Positions 51,455 through 60,131 of a stretch of 64,000 bases of DNA are shown piece by piece (positions within the stretch are counted from its first letter, which is position 1; each line of letters starts with the position of its first letter). Under the pieces are notes generated by a model that did not search any database, was not told the origin of the DNA, and saw only the letters and a list, made by a program, of their open reading frames with translations. The position numbers and the translations under genes were made by a program. The stretch lies in assembly GCA_964451365.1 (NCBI GenBank), contig CAYVIB010000008.1, positions 62,001-126,000 of the forward strand. The letters are read 5' to 3'. The stretch is from CAYVIB01 sp964451365. GTDB taxonomy: Bacteria; Pseudomonadota; Gammaproteobacteria; Pseudomonadales; Cellvibrionaceae.

Positions 51455-52192
51455 ATGAGCATACCTATCGCACCTGCACCTATAGAAAAAATTGCTCTGC
51501 TAATGGACTTTGACGGCACGCTGGTCCCCATCGCGTCGACACCGGATGGCGTGCACGTATCCCAGGAACTGAGGGATTTGCTGGAGCAGCTGCAAAACAA
51601 AACCGACGGCGCCGTGGCGGTGGTCACCGGGCGCGATCTTGACAGTATTGACAGCCTGCTTGGATTGCCGGCCATTAATCTGGCGGTAAACCATGGCGCG
51701 CAATGGCGCTTTTCCGGCGAAGTGGCCGATCAGGTCAGCCCGGTTGCACAACATCTGGCGGTGATTAAAAATCCAATCGAAGAGTTTGCCCGCGAGCACA
51801 ACCTGATTCTGGAAGATAAGGGTTTCTCACTGGCCCTGCATTTTCGCCAGCAGCCCCACCTGGAAAAAAAGGTGGATAAATTTTTATCATTATTGCTCTC
51901 CCCCATCGATGAACTCGAAATCGTTCCAGGCAAATTTGTTCGGGAGATAAAATCCGTCAGTATCAACAAGGGAATCGTTATCGAACGCCTGATGAAGCGG
52001 CCTCCGTTTTCCGGTCGCATTCCCTATTTTTTTGGCGATGATGTTACAGATGAAGATGGTTTCGCCTGGATAAATGAAGCCGAAGGCATTTCAGTAAAAG
52101 TCGGCTCGGGCGAAACGCTGGCTCAATACCGCGTCAGGGACGTAGAGGATGTTTTAGCCTTCCTGCGGAAACTGCTACGGCCTGACAATTAA
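51455..52192 (+). CDS. otsB: Trehalose-6-phosphate phosphatase
   Basis: 245 aa from ATG 51455. HAD-IIB phosphatase: motif I LLMDFDGTLVPIAS, motif II VVTGRDLDSI, Lys motif FVREIKSVSINKGIVIERLM, and motif III FFGDDVTDEDGFAWIN. It removes phosphate from trehalose-6-P made by OtsA. No clear Shine-Dalgarno is seen. Followed 75 bp later by the GH15 gene and then otsA. Confidence 0.93.
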   Translation: MSIPIAPAPIEKIALLMDFDGTLVPIASTPDGVHVSQELRDLLEQLQNKTDGAVAVVTGRDLDSIDSLLGLPAINLAVNHGAQWRFSGEVADQVSPVAQHLAVIKNPIEEFAREHNLILEDKGFSLALHFRQQPHLEKKVDKFLSLLLSPIDELEIVPGKFVREIKSVSINKGIVIERLMKRPPFSGRIPYFFGDDVTDEDGFAWINEAEGISVKVGSGETLAQYRVRDVEDVLAFLRKLLRPDN

Positions 52193-52266
52193 ATCCGGGA
52201 GCCATTAACAATCGGCATTTCAATAATCTATTATTTGAATAATAACAACTTCTTTAGGAATAGTTA

Positions 52267-54063
52267 GTGGAAGAGAGAAATCTTGAACTTGGCCTTATTG
52301 GCAACTGCTCAATCAGCGCGTTGATTGATACAAAGGGTGAAATTGTCTGGTCCTGTTTTCCCCGCTTTGATGGCGAACCGATTTTTTGTTCGCTGCTCAA
52401 AACGGAAAAAAAAGCAGATCTTATCGGCACCTTTGCCATGGATCTGCTGGATTGTGAACGCAGCGAGCAATTTTACGAACACAACACTGCGATTCTGGTG
52501 ACAAGGCTTTTCGATCATGCCGGTAACGGTGTTGAAATCGTGGATTTTTGCCCCCGCTTTCACCAGTTTGGTCGCATCCATCAGCCGACGACGATTATCC
52601 GCAAGGTCACCGCCATTGGCTCGCCCTGTGTGACCGTGCGGGTGCGGCCCTGTTTCGACGACGGCTCGAAACCGTTCAGAAAGGTACAGGGCAGCAATCA
52701 TATTCGTTTCGTCGGCGAAAATATTTCCCTGCGGCTTACCACCAATATGTCCGTCACCGCCATTTCGGATGAAACCCTCACCGTCTTGGGCGAGACCTGC
52801 TATTTCATTTTCAGCACCGATGAGTCGGTGCGCGAACCACTGGAACATCTGGCGGAAAGATTCCTGGCGGAAACCGAGTCCTACTGGCTTGAGTGGGCGC
52901 GCTATCTCGCGATTCCGTTTGAATGGCAGGAAGCGGTTATTCGCGCCGCCATTACGCTTAAATTAAGCGCCTACGAAGATACCGGCGCGATTGTCGCGGC
53001 GATGACCACCTCCATCCCCGAAGCGGAAGATACCGAGCGCAACTGGGACTACCGGTTCTGCTGGTTGCGCGACAGTTATTTCACCATTCAGGCGCTCAAC
53101 CGCCTCGGGGTGACGCGCACCATGGAGCAATACCTGCAATACCTGGTAAATATTGTCGCCACCATGGGTGATGAACCTTTGCAGCCGGTCTTTTGTATCA
53201 ATGGGAAAAAAGAAATGCCGGAGCGTATTGCAGGCAACCTTCCCGGCTACCGTGGCATGGGGCCGGTGCGTATCGGCAACGAGGCAGCGTTGCAACTGCA
53301 GCACGATGTGTACGGAGCCATCGTTTTATCGGTGACCCAGATGTTTTACGACGAACGCATCCGCCGGCAGGGCGACGAGGCGTTGTTCCACCTGCTGGAA
53401 AAAATCGGCGAGCGCGCATTCGCCAATTTCGATAAACCCGACGCCGGTATCTGGGAACTGCGCGGCAACAAATATGTACATACTTTCTCCAGCATGATGT
53501 GCTGGGCGGCGGTGGCCCGGCTGGGAAAAATCGCCACCAAACTGAACCTGCCGGACCGCGCGAACCACTGGACCAGGCGCGCGGAAAAAATTAAAAAGAT
53601 CGTCGACGAACGCGGATTTAACAAAGAGCTGAACAGTTACACTTCAACCTGGGACGGCGAGGGCATGGACGCGAGCCTGCTGCTTGCCTGCGAACTCGGG
53701 TTCGTGCGCGGCGATGATCCGCGTTTTCTCGGCACCATTGCCGCGATTGAAAAGCACTTGAAGCCGGCCGGCAGCCGCTATTTATTTCGCTACGTTACCG
53801 ACGATGATTTCGGCAAGCCGGAAAATGCCTTCACTATTTGTTCCTTCTGGTACATCGACGCCCTGGCCCAGGCAGGCAGAAAGGAAGAGGCACGGGAATT
53901 GTTTGAAGACTTGCTTTGTTGCAGAAATTCTCTCGGTTTGATGTCCGAGCATATAGAACCGGATACCGGTGTGTTGTGGGGTAATTTTCCGCAAACCTAT
54001 AGCATGGTGGGAATTATCAATAGTGCGCGTATTTTGAGTAAATCCTGGGAGGAAGAATTATGA
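52267..54063 (+). CDS. GH15-family glucoamylase/trehalase-like hydrolase
   Basis: 598 aa from GTG with AGGAATAG upstream. N-terminal beta domain (LIGNCSISALIDTKGEIVWSCFPRFDGEPIF) and an (alpha/alpha)6 catalytic domain with NWDYRFCWLRDSYFTI, MPERIAGNLPGYRGMGPVRIGN and GLMSEHIEPDTGVLWGNFPQTYS, the usual GH15 acid/base regions. No signal peptide, so cytoplasmic. Lying between otsB and otsA, with a 4-bp ATGA overlap to otsA, it may be a trehalase or glucan hydrolase balancing trehalose (inference). Confidence 0.9.
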   Translation: MEERNLELGLIGNCSISALIDTKGEIVWSCFPRFDGEPIFCSLLKTEKKADLIGTFAMDLLDCERSEQFYEHNTAILVTRLFDHAGNGVEIVDFCPRFHQFGRIHQPTTIIRKVTAIGSPCVTVRVRPCFDDGSKPFRKVQGSNHIRFVGENISLRLTTNMSVTAISDETLTVLGETCYFIFSTDESVREPLEHLAERFLAETESYWLEWARYLAIPFEWQEAVIRAAITLKLSAYEDTGAIVAAMTTSIPEAEDTERNWDYRFCWLRDSYFTIQALNRLGVTRTMEQYLQYLVNIVATMGDEPLQPVFCINGKKEMPERIAGNLPGYRGMGPVRIGNEAALQLQHDVYGAIVLSVTQMFYDERIRRQGDEALFHLLEKIGERAFANFDKPDAGIWELRGNKYVHTFSSMMCWAAVARLGKIATKLNLPDRANHWTRRAEKIKKIVDERGFNKELNSYTSTWDGEGMDASLLLACELGFVRGDDPRFLGTIAAIEKHLKPAGSRYLFRYVTDDDFGKPENAFTICSFWYIDALAQAGRKEEARELFEDLLCCRNSLGLMSEHIEPDTGVLWGNFPQTYSMVGIINSARILSKSWEEEL

Positions 54064-55487
54064 GGCGCCTGGTCGTTGCATCCAATCGCATTGCCAAACC
54101 GGAAGGATCGCGGGATTCCCACGGTGGGCTGGCGGTAGGTGTGTTGGCGGCGTTAAGAGAAACCGGTGGAATCTGGTTTGGCTGGAACGGCAAAGTGGAA
54201 AACCGGGATACCGAAACCGTCAACATCGACAAACAGGGTCCCATCGAATACGCCACCACCAGTTTAAAACAAAGCGAATACAACTCTTACTACAAAGGTT
54301 TTTCGAACAGCGTTTTGTGGCCTTTGTTCCACCAGCGCCCGGAACTGATGAAATACCAGTTGGCGGATTACCGCGGTTATAAAGCGGTAAACGAAAAGTT
54401 TGCCCGCCTGTTGGCGCCGTTACTAAAAAAAGATGACGTTATCTGGATTCATGATTATCACCTGATCCCCATGGGCCGGGTGTTGCGCGAAATGGGTGTG
54501 ACTGCGCCTATCGGTTTTTTCCTGCACACACCCTTTCCCCCGCTCGACTTATTGCGCGCCCTGCCGCAACACCGCAACGTGTTGATCGATTTAATGCACT
54601 ACGATCTCGTGGGGTTCCAAACCGAAACCGACGTACGCGGTTTCCGCGAATCCGTTCGCCACAGTTTGAAAGGCCAGGCCGACGGCAGCGGTGTTTCCCA
54701 ATTTTCCAACCTTTCCAATGTCTCGGGTGTTTACCAAATCGGTATAGAAACGGAATCCATTCCCGATCTGGTGGAACGAGGCAAAAAGTCCCAGGAATAC
54801 GCTCGCCTGAGGGACAGTCTCGGCGGCCGCAAACTCATTATCGGTGTCGACCGGCTGGACTACAGCAAAGGTCTCGAACATCGGCTTCAGGCCTATGAAA
54901 GACTGCTAAAAAATCGCAAGGATCTGCAACGCAAAATTGTTTACCTGCAAATTACGCCCACCTCGCGCGGGGATGTGCAGGCTTATGGCGACCTGGCGAA
55001 CCTGATCGATCGCATCACCGGTCATATCATCGGTGCGTATGCGGATTTTGATTGGATGCCCCTGCGTTACCTGAACCGGGGATTTCGCCGCAACACCATT
55101 CTTTCCATGTACAACCTGGCCAAAGTGGGTTATGTCACGCCTCTGCGCGACGGCATGAACCTGGTGGCGAAGGAATACGTGGCATCGCAGGACCCGGAAG
55201 ACCCCGGGGTGCTGGTACTGTCCAAAATGGCGGGCGCCGCCGCCGAACTGGACGCGGGGGTAATTGTAAACCCGTATGATATCGACAATGTCGCGCGACA
55301 GTTGGCCCAGGCGGTGGAAATGCCACTGGATGAGCGCAAGGACCGCTGGCGCAGCATGATTTCGGTGCTGAGTAAAAACAATATCCACGCCTGGCATGAA
55401 AAATTTATTACCAATCTGGTTGCCATCAACAACCTTAAGAAATCCGCTTCGTCAACCGACGAGAAAAAACTGGAAGTCCAGTTTTAA
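54060..55487 (+). CDS. otsA: Trehalose-6-phosphate synthase
   Basis: 475 aa GT20 enzyme, ATG overlapping the GH15 stop. It joins UDP-glucose and glucose-6-P. N-terminal LVVASNRIAKPEGSRDSHGGLAVGVLAAL, IWIHDYHLIPMGRVLREMG, GVDRLDYSKGLEHRLQAYE and the C-terminal PLRDGMNLVAKEYVASQ are all intact. Osmotic, heat and desiccation protection. Confidence 0.95.
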   Translation: MRRLVVASNRIAKPEGSRDSHGGLAVGVLAALRETGGIWFGWNGKVENRDTETVNIDKQGPIEYATTSLKQSEYNSYYKGFSNSVLWPLFHQRPELMKYQLADYRGYKAVNEKFARLLAPLLKKDDVIWIHDYHLIPMGRVLREMGVTAPIGFFLHTPFPPLDLLRALPQHRNVLIDLMHYDLVGFQTETDVRGFRESVRHSLKGQADGSGVSQFSNLSNVSGVYQIGIETESIPDLVERGKKSQEYARLRDSLGGRKLIIGVDRLDYSKGLEHRLQAYERLLKNRKDLQRKIVYLQITPTSRGDVQAYGDLANLIDRITGHIIGAYADFDWMPLRYLNRGFRRNTILSMYNLAKVGYVTPLRDGMNLVAKEYVASQDPEDPGVLVLSKMAGAAAELDAGVIVNPYDIDNVARQLAQAVEMPLDERKDRWRSMISVLSKNNIHAWHEKFITNLVAINNLKKSASSTDEKKLEVQF

Positions 55488-55636
55488 ACCTGGTTTGTAA
55501 GAGTTACAACACGGCCGTAACGGGAAAATTCTTTCTCCCCCCTGGCATTGATCATGCAATGAATAGAAAAATGACTGGTTCCACATCCGGTGGATCCATT
55601 CCTGTTAACATATCGCGATTGATCTGGAGGCGTACT

Positions 55637-56146
55637 ATGACGGCAACAACTGTTTTGCAGTCGGAACCCAAGGAGTCGGAAGTTGACACCGGTATCGAAC
55701 GAAATGCGCGGCTCGAACTGGCGGGGCTTCTTTCTGAATCACTGGCTAATACTTATCTTCTTTATGTAAAAACGCAAGGCGTTCACTGGAACGTGGTGGG
55801 TCCCTTGTTTTACGGTCTGCACAAGCTGACCGAGGAGCAGTATCAGGACCTGGCGGAATCTGTCGACGAAATCGCCGAGCGTATTCGCGCGATTGGATTT
55901 CCCGCACCGGCCAGTTTTGCCCAATTCCTGAAGCTCGGCAGCATAGAGGAAGAAACCGGTACCCCCAAAGCGGAAGACATGATTGCCCAGCTCATGGACG
56001 GTAACGATATATGCTGCAAAAAATTGCGCAAGGCCGCTCTCGAAGCCGAAAAGCTGGAGGATATAAAAACCATGGACCTGTTGACGGAGCGGGTGGGCAA
56101 GCACGAAGAAAATGCCTGGATGTTGCGCTCCCTGTTGTCCCAGTAA
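55637..56146 (+). CDS. dps: Dps-family DNA-protecting ferritin-like protein
   Basis: 169 aa from ATG 55637, where GGAGG is 7 bases upstream; the longer frame from 55559 lacks this. Four-helix ferroxidase ligands: TQGVHWNVVGPLFYGLHKLTEEQYQDLAESVDEIAERIRAIG (His, His, Asp, Glu). C-terminal RVGKHEENAWMLRSLLSQ. It stores iron and shields DNA in stationary phase. Location next to trehalose genes suggests a common stress response. Confidence 0.93.
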   Translation: MTATTVLQSEPKESEVDTGIERNARLELAGLLSESLANTYLLYVKTQGVHWNVVGPLFYGLHKLTEEQYQDLAESVDEIAERIRAIGFPAPASFAQFLKLGSIEEETGTPKAEDMIAQLMDGNDICCKKLRKAALEAEKLEDIKTMDLLTERVGKHEENAWMLRSLLSQ

Positions 56147-56273
56147 ACACAAGTCAAAACGAGACGTAATTTTCCAGTTCCGGCTTTACGTGAATACCGC
56201 GATTACTATCGCGATGCGAGCCTGATTATTATTTGTATAGTACGAGTCGGCAGTTCAGTATGAGAGCTCAGCC

Positions 56274-57638
56274 ATGAAATTTCAGACAATCAATCCGGCC
56301 AACGGCACCGAACTGGAAAATTACGAAACATTCCGATGGGAAGATATAGAAACCCGCCTGACTGCCGCGCATAACGCGTTCCTGGATTGGCGGGATGACA
56401 CTATTGACGCACGTGCGAAACTGATGCGGCGGGCTGCGGCTCATTTACGGGAAAGCAAGGACAATCTCGCCGCGCTGATTACCCAGGAAATGGGAAAGCC
56501 CATTGTGCAGTCGCGCTCGGAAATCGATAAATGCGCCTGGGTATGCGACTTTTACGCGGACCGCAGTAGTGCCTTTTTAATGGACGAATCGCTACCGACG
56601 GAGGCGAAAAAAAGTTACGCCAGTTTTTCTCCCCTGGGCCTTGTCTTCGGCATTATGCCGTGGAATTTTCCGTTTTGGCAGGTGTTCCGGTTTGCCGCTC
56701 CCACATTAATGGCGGGCAACGGTTGTATCCTAAAGCATGCAACAAATACGACTGCCTGCGCACTGATAATTGAAAAAATTTTTCAGGAAAGCGGTTTTCC
56801 AGACGGGCTTTTTACCACGCTGCTGGCGGGCCGCGATAATGTCAGTGACATTATTCATCACCGAAAAATTGCCGCGGTAACACTTACCGGCAGTCCCGGC
56901 GCCGGAAAAAGTGTTGCCGCCGCGGCGGGCGCCGCTTTGAAAAAATCCGTTCTGGAACTGGGTGGTAGCGATGCATACCTGATTCTTGAAGACGCCGATA
57001 TCGAAACCGCCGCGAAAGCCTGCGCAACCAGTCGGTTAATCAACAGCGGCCAGAGCTGTATTTCCGCCAAGCGTTTTATTGTGGTGGATTCCGTTCGCCA
57101 CGAGTTCGAGGACGCGCTGGCAAATCATATGCAAAACGCCCTGCTCGGCGATCCCACCCAGGAGACCACCGAGCTCGGCCCACTGGCGCGCGCGGATCTT
57201 TGCGAAACCCTGCACGCCCAGGTGGAGCAAAGCCTGGAAAAAGGCGCCCGCTGCCTTGTTGGCGGCACACCATTACAGGGTCCAGGTTATTTTTATTCAC
57301 CGACAGTTCTGACAGATGTTACCCCACAATGCGCCGCCTATCGGGAGGAATTGTTCGGTCCGGTCGCGGCAGTGATTCCTGTGCGGAATGAGAAAACGGC
57401 GATAGAGGTGGCCAACGATTCCGTTTATGGACTTGGCTCCGCGGTGTTTACCACCGACACGGAGCGGGGTGAGCACGTGGCGCGACAGTTGGAAGCCGGC
57501 TGCTGTTTTATCAATGACTTTGTTCGCTCCGATCCGCGGCTGCCGTTTGGTGGGGTAAAAGAAAGTGGCTACGGTCGCGAGCTTTCTCACTACGGAATTA
57601 AGGAGTTTGTGAATATCAAGACGGTTTCCGTTAAATAG
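56274..57638 (+). CDS. NAD(P)-dependent succinate-semialdehyde-type dehydrogenase
   Basis: 454 aa, the Sad/YneI-like short form of the aldehyde dehydrogenase family. Catalytic Cys262 in INSGQSCISAKRF, general base Glu228 in VLELGGSDAYLIL, cofactor loop GSPGAGKSVAAAAG and Asn in MPWNFPFWQVF. The C-terminal PFGGVKESGYGREL is standard. Likely oxidises succinate semialdehyde; other short aldehydes are possible. Its 3' end abuts copy 2 of the dispersed repeat. Confidence 0.9.
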   Translation: MKFQTINPANGTELENYETFRWEDIETRLTAAHNAFLDWRDDTIDARAKLMRRAAAHLRESKDNLAALITQEMGKPIVQSRSEIDKCAWVCDFYADRSSAFLMDESLPTEAKKSYASFSPLGLVFGIMPWNFPFWQVFRFAAPTLMAGNGCILKHATNTTACALIIEKIFQESGFPDGLFTTLLAGRDNVSDIIHHRKIAAVTLTGSPGAGKSVAAAAGAALKKSVLELGGSDAYLILEDADIETAAKACATSRLINSGQSCISAKRFIVVDSVRHEFEDALANHMQNALLGDPTQETTELGPLARADLCETLHAQVEQSLEKGARCLVGGTPLQGPGYFYSPTVLTDVTPQCAAYREELFGPVAAVIPVRNEKTAIEVANDSVYGLGSAVFTTDTERGEHVARQLEAGCCFINDFVRSDPRLPFGGVKESGYGRELSHYGIKEFVNIKTVSVK

Positions 57639-57639
57639 C

Positions 57640-57731
57640 TGGAATGACCAAACCACACTCCTTGCGTCGGAATGCCGCATCACTAGGTTGGCGGCTTTTC
57701 AGGTACAACAGTGACAACCAAATTAGTGTTA
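57640..57731 (+). repeat. Dispersed 92-bp repeat, copy 2
   Basis: Aligned to 22818-22909 with about eight substitutions and no gap. It starts right after the dehydrogenase stop codon, the same kind of place (gene 3' end) as copy 1. Confidence 0.9.
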
Positions 57732-57740
57732 GCTTAACGT

Positions 57741-58643
57741 TTATTTCAACGAATTAAGATCCAACCAATACTCCTTGCGCTCCAACGGCGTTTCCTTGGA
57801 AATATTTGGATTGTCCAGGTAAAAAGCCTTCCGGTTTTTCAGGTTCGATCGATTGATGGCGTCCTTGATCATCGGGTTACTATAAAAGTATTTATCAAAA
57901 CTGCCGTCCGCCAGTGCGGCATCAAGCGCATTATGGAGTTGACGCGCAAGTGTCTTGTTCTCCTCGCTGACGTAAAAATAAAAAGGCATTCTGTAAACCA
58001 ACACCAGGCTGCTCTCCACCACAAGGTCCAGCTCCGGGTGGGCATGCAATTCCACCCAGGGTTCCAGTACTCCCCGTGGAAAGCCATCGAACCTCCCGCC
58101 TTCCACCATGTGGAACAGGTTTTCGTATTTACTGGTAACGACAACATCAAGGTCGTTGCTTTTCAATATTCCCACGTCCGGCCAACCGGCGCCCTGACCA
58201 AAAGTAAATTCCTTAAGATCATCAAAAGTCCTTACCTGATCAAACTTCTTCTGCATATCCGGATGAATAATGAATACCCGGTGGCCGAGAAGCCCTTTGA
58301 TAATGGGGAAGCGGATTGGATGCAGCAACTGTTCGGATTTTTTATCGGTGGCCAGCCAGAAGACATCAACCTTGCCGGATTTTACGTCCTCAACCACACG
58401 CGACTGGGTAAACTTCCCTTCCACCACCTCCAGGGTGTATTTCCTGTCCATGTGCTTGAGCGCCAGTTCCAATACGTCGATAGCGTACTGATCCAGGGGA
58501 TGGGAACTCTTGGTCACCGTAAGCACGTCGGCGCGCGCGCCCAAAGTGATCATCGTCAGGATGACAAAGAATACCCTCACCAACAGGAAAGCATTCCAAT
58601 GGTTCTTTTTTTTATAAAACGGCTCTGGATTAAAACTCAACAT
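57741..58643 (-). CDS. Periplasmic solute-binding protein (SBP_bac_3-like)
   Basis: 300 aa. A signal peptide ends at about residue 38 (FFVILTMITLGARA). The rest has the two-lobed polar amino-acid-binding-like fold: HPLDQYAIDVLELALKHM, VVEDVKSGKVDVFWLATDK, then EENKTLARQLHNALDAALADGSFDKYFY. No ABC permease is near, so it may be a sensor partner or orphan. The ligand is unknown. Confidence 0.8.
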   Translation of the reverse strand: MLSFNPEPFYKKKNHWNAFLLVRVFFVILTMITLGARADVLTVTKSSHPLDQYAIDVLELALKHMDRKYTLEVVEGKFTQSRVVEDVKSGKVDVFWLATDKKSEQLLHPIRFPIIKGLLGHRVFIIHPDMQKKFDQVRTFDDLKEFTFGQGAGWPDVGILKSNDLDVVVTSKYENLFHMVEGGRFDGFPRGVLEPWVELHAHPELDLVVESSLVLVYRMPFYFYVSEENKTLARQLHNALDAALADGSFDKYFYSNPMIKDAINRSNLKNRKAFYLDNPNISKETPLERKEYWLDLNSLK

Positions 58644-58725
58644 AATGCCCGGGCAAAATAAAAGGGATGTTTAGTAACTATAGTGGATGCCGGGAGGTTT
58701 TCCTTGTTGATTGGGAGGAAATGCT

Positions 58726-60129
58726 TTAGCCGTTTCTCACCATGGAGGTCAGGTCAAACCATTGGTCGAACTGCTCTTCCGTGGCGTAGCCCAACTCCAC
58801 GCTCGCCTCCCGGAGCGTGATTTGCCGGCTGTCGGCCAGTTTGGCCACTTCCGCCGCCCTGTCGTAGCCGATATGGTTATTGAGGGCGGTTACCAGCATC
58901 AGGTTCTGTTGCAGGTTTTTTTCAATGCGCGCAATGTTGGGCTGAATGCCGCCGGCACAGTATTTGTCGAAAACATCGCAGGCCTGCGCCAACAGGGTGA
59001 TGCTTTCCAGCACGTTGTGAACGATCACCGGCTTGTACACGTTCAACTGGAAATTGCCCTGGCTGCCGGCAAGGGCCACGGTGGCATCGTTGCCAAATAC
59101 CTGGGCACATACCATTGTCATGGCCTCGCTCTGGGTGGGGTTGACCTTGGCGGGCATAATTGATGAGCCGGGCTCGTTTTGCGGCAACAGCAGTTCGCCG
59201 ATTCCGCAGTGAGGGCCGCTGGCCAGCCAGCGGATGTCATTGGCGATTTTCATCAGCGCGCCCGCCAGTGTGCGCAGGCAGGCCGACAGTTCCACCAGCG
59301 GGTCGTGCGCCGACAGGGCAAAATATTTGTTATCGGCGGAAGTAAAGGGAATGCCCGTATCCTCCGCCAGGTAGTGCGCCACCCGCTGCCCAAACCGGGG
59401 GTGAGTGTTAAGCCCGGTGCCTACCGCCGTGCCACCGATTGCCAAAGGGTGGATTGCCGTTTTGTGGGACCGAAGGGTTTCCAGGGCGAAATCCAGTTGC
59501 GCCACCCAGGCGGAAATTTCCTGCCCCAGGGTAAGTGGGGCCGCATCCTGCAGATGTGTGCGGCCGGTTTTTATGACGTCCCGGTACTGCTCTGCTTTTT
59601 GTCGCAGGGTATCGCGCAGCCGGCTTACCACCGGCGCCATTTTCTCCAGTTCCTCCGCCACCGCCACGTGCATCGCGGTGGGAAAAACGTCGTTGGAGGA
59701 TTGACCCAGGTTGACGTGATCGTTGGGATGGACGGGGGTTTTGCTGCCACGCTCGCCGCCCAGCAGCTCAATGGCGCGATTGGAGATCACCTCGTTGGCG
59801 TTCATATTGCTGTGGGTGCCGGAGCCGGTCTGGAAGACTACCAGCGGAAAATGGTCATCCAGTTGTCCCGCGATAACCTCTTCGGCGGCCTGGATCATCG
59901 CGCCGGCGAGATTATCCGGCAGGAGCTCCAGTTCCCGGTTGCTCAGGGTCGCCGCTTTCTTGACCAGGCCCAGCGCGCGAATCATGGATCTCTGCCACTG
60001 GAAGCGGGCGCCGCCAATGGGGAAATGCAGCAGCGACCGCTGCGTCTGGGCGCCCCAGTAGCGGTCCGCCGGCACGTCCACCGTGCCGAGGGAATCCTTC
60101 TCCCGGCGGGTATCCGTATCAGGCTCCAT
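58726..60129 (-). CDS. fumC: Class II fumarate hydratase
   Basis: 467 aa from ATG 60129, 2 bp after the acnA stop; the longer frame reads into acnA. Fumarate to malate in the TCA cycle. Signature loop GSSIMPAKVNPTQSEAMTMV, plus TGSGTHSNMNANEVI, KTGRTHLQDAAPLTLGQE and the substrate-binding HPNDHVNLGQSSNDVFPTAMH. Iron-free, oxygen-stable type. Co-transcribed with acnA. Confidence 0.96.
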   Translation of the reverse strand: MEPDTDTRREKDSLGTVDVPADRYWGAQTQRSLLHFPIGGARFQWQRSMIRALGLVKKAATLSNRELELLPDNLAGAMIQAAEEVIAGQLDDHFPLVVFQTGSGTHSNMNANEVISNRAIELLGGERGSKTPVHPNDHVNLGQSSNDVFPTAMHVAVAEELEKMAPVVSRLRDTLRQKAEQYRDVIKTGRTHLQDAAPLTLGQEISAWVAQLDFALETLRSHKTAIHPLAIGGTAVGTGLNTHPRFGQRVAHYLAEDTGIPFTSADNKYFALSAHDPLVELSACLRTLAGALMKIANDIRWLASGPHCGIGELLLPQNEPGSSIMPAKVNPTQSEAMTMVCAQVFGNDATVALAGSQGNFQLNVYKPVIVHNVLESITLLAQACDVFDKYCAGGIQPNIARIEKNLQQNLMLVTALNNHIGYDRAAEVAKLADSRQITLREASVELGYATEEQFDQWFDLTSMVRNG

Positions 60130-60131
60130 TA

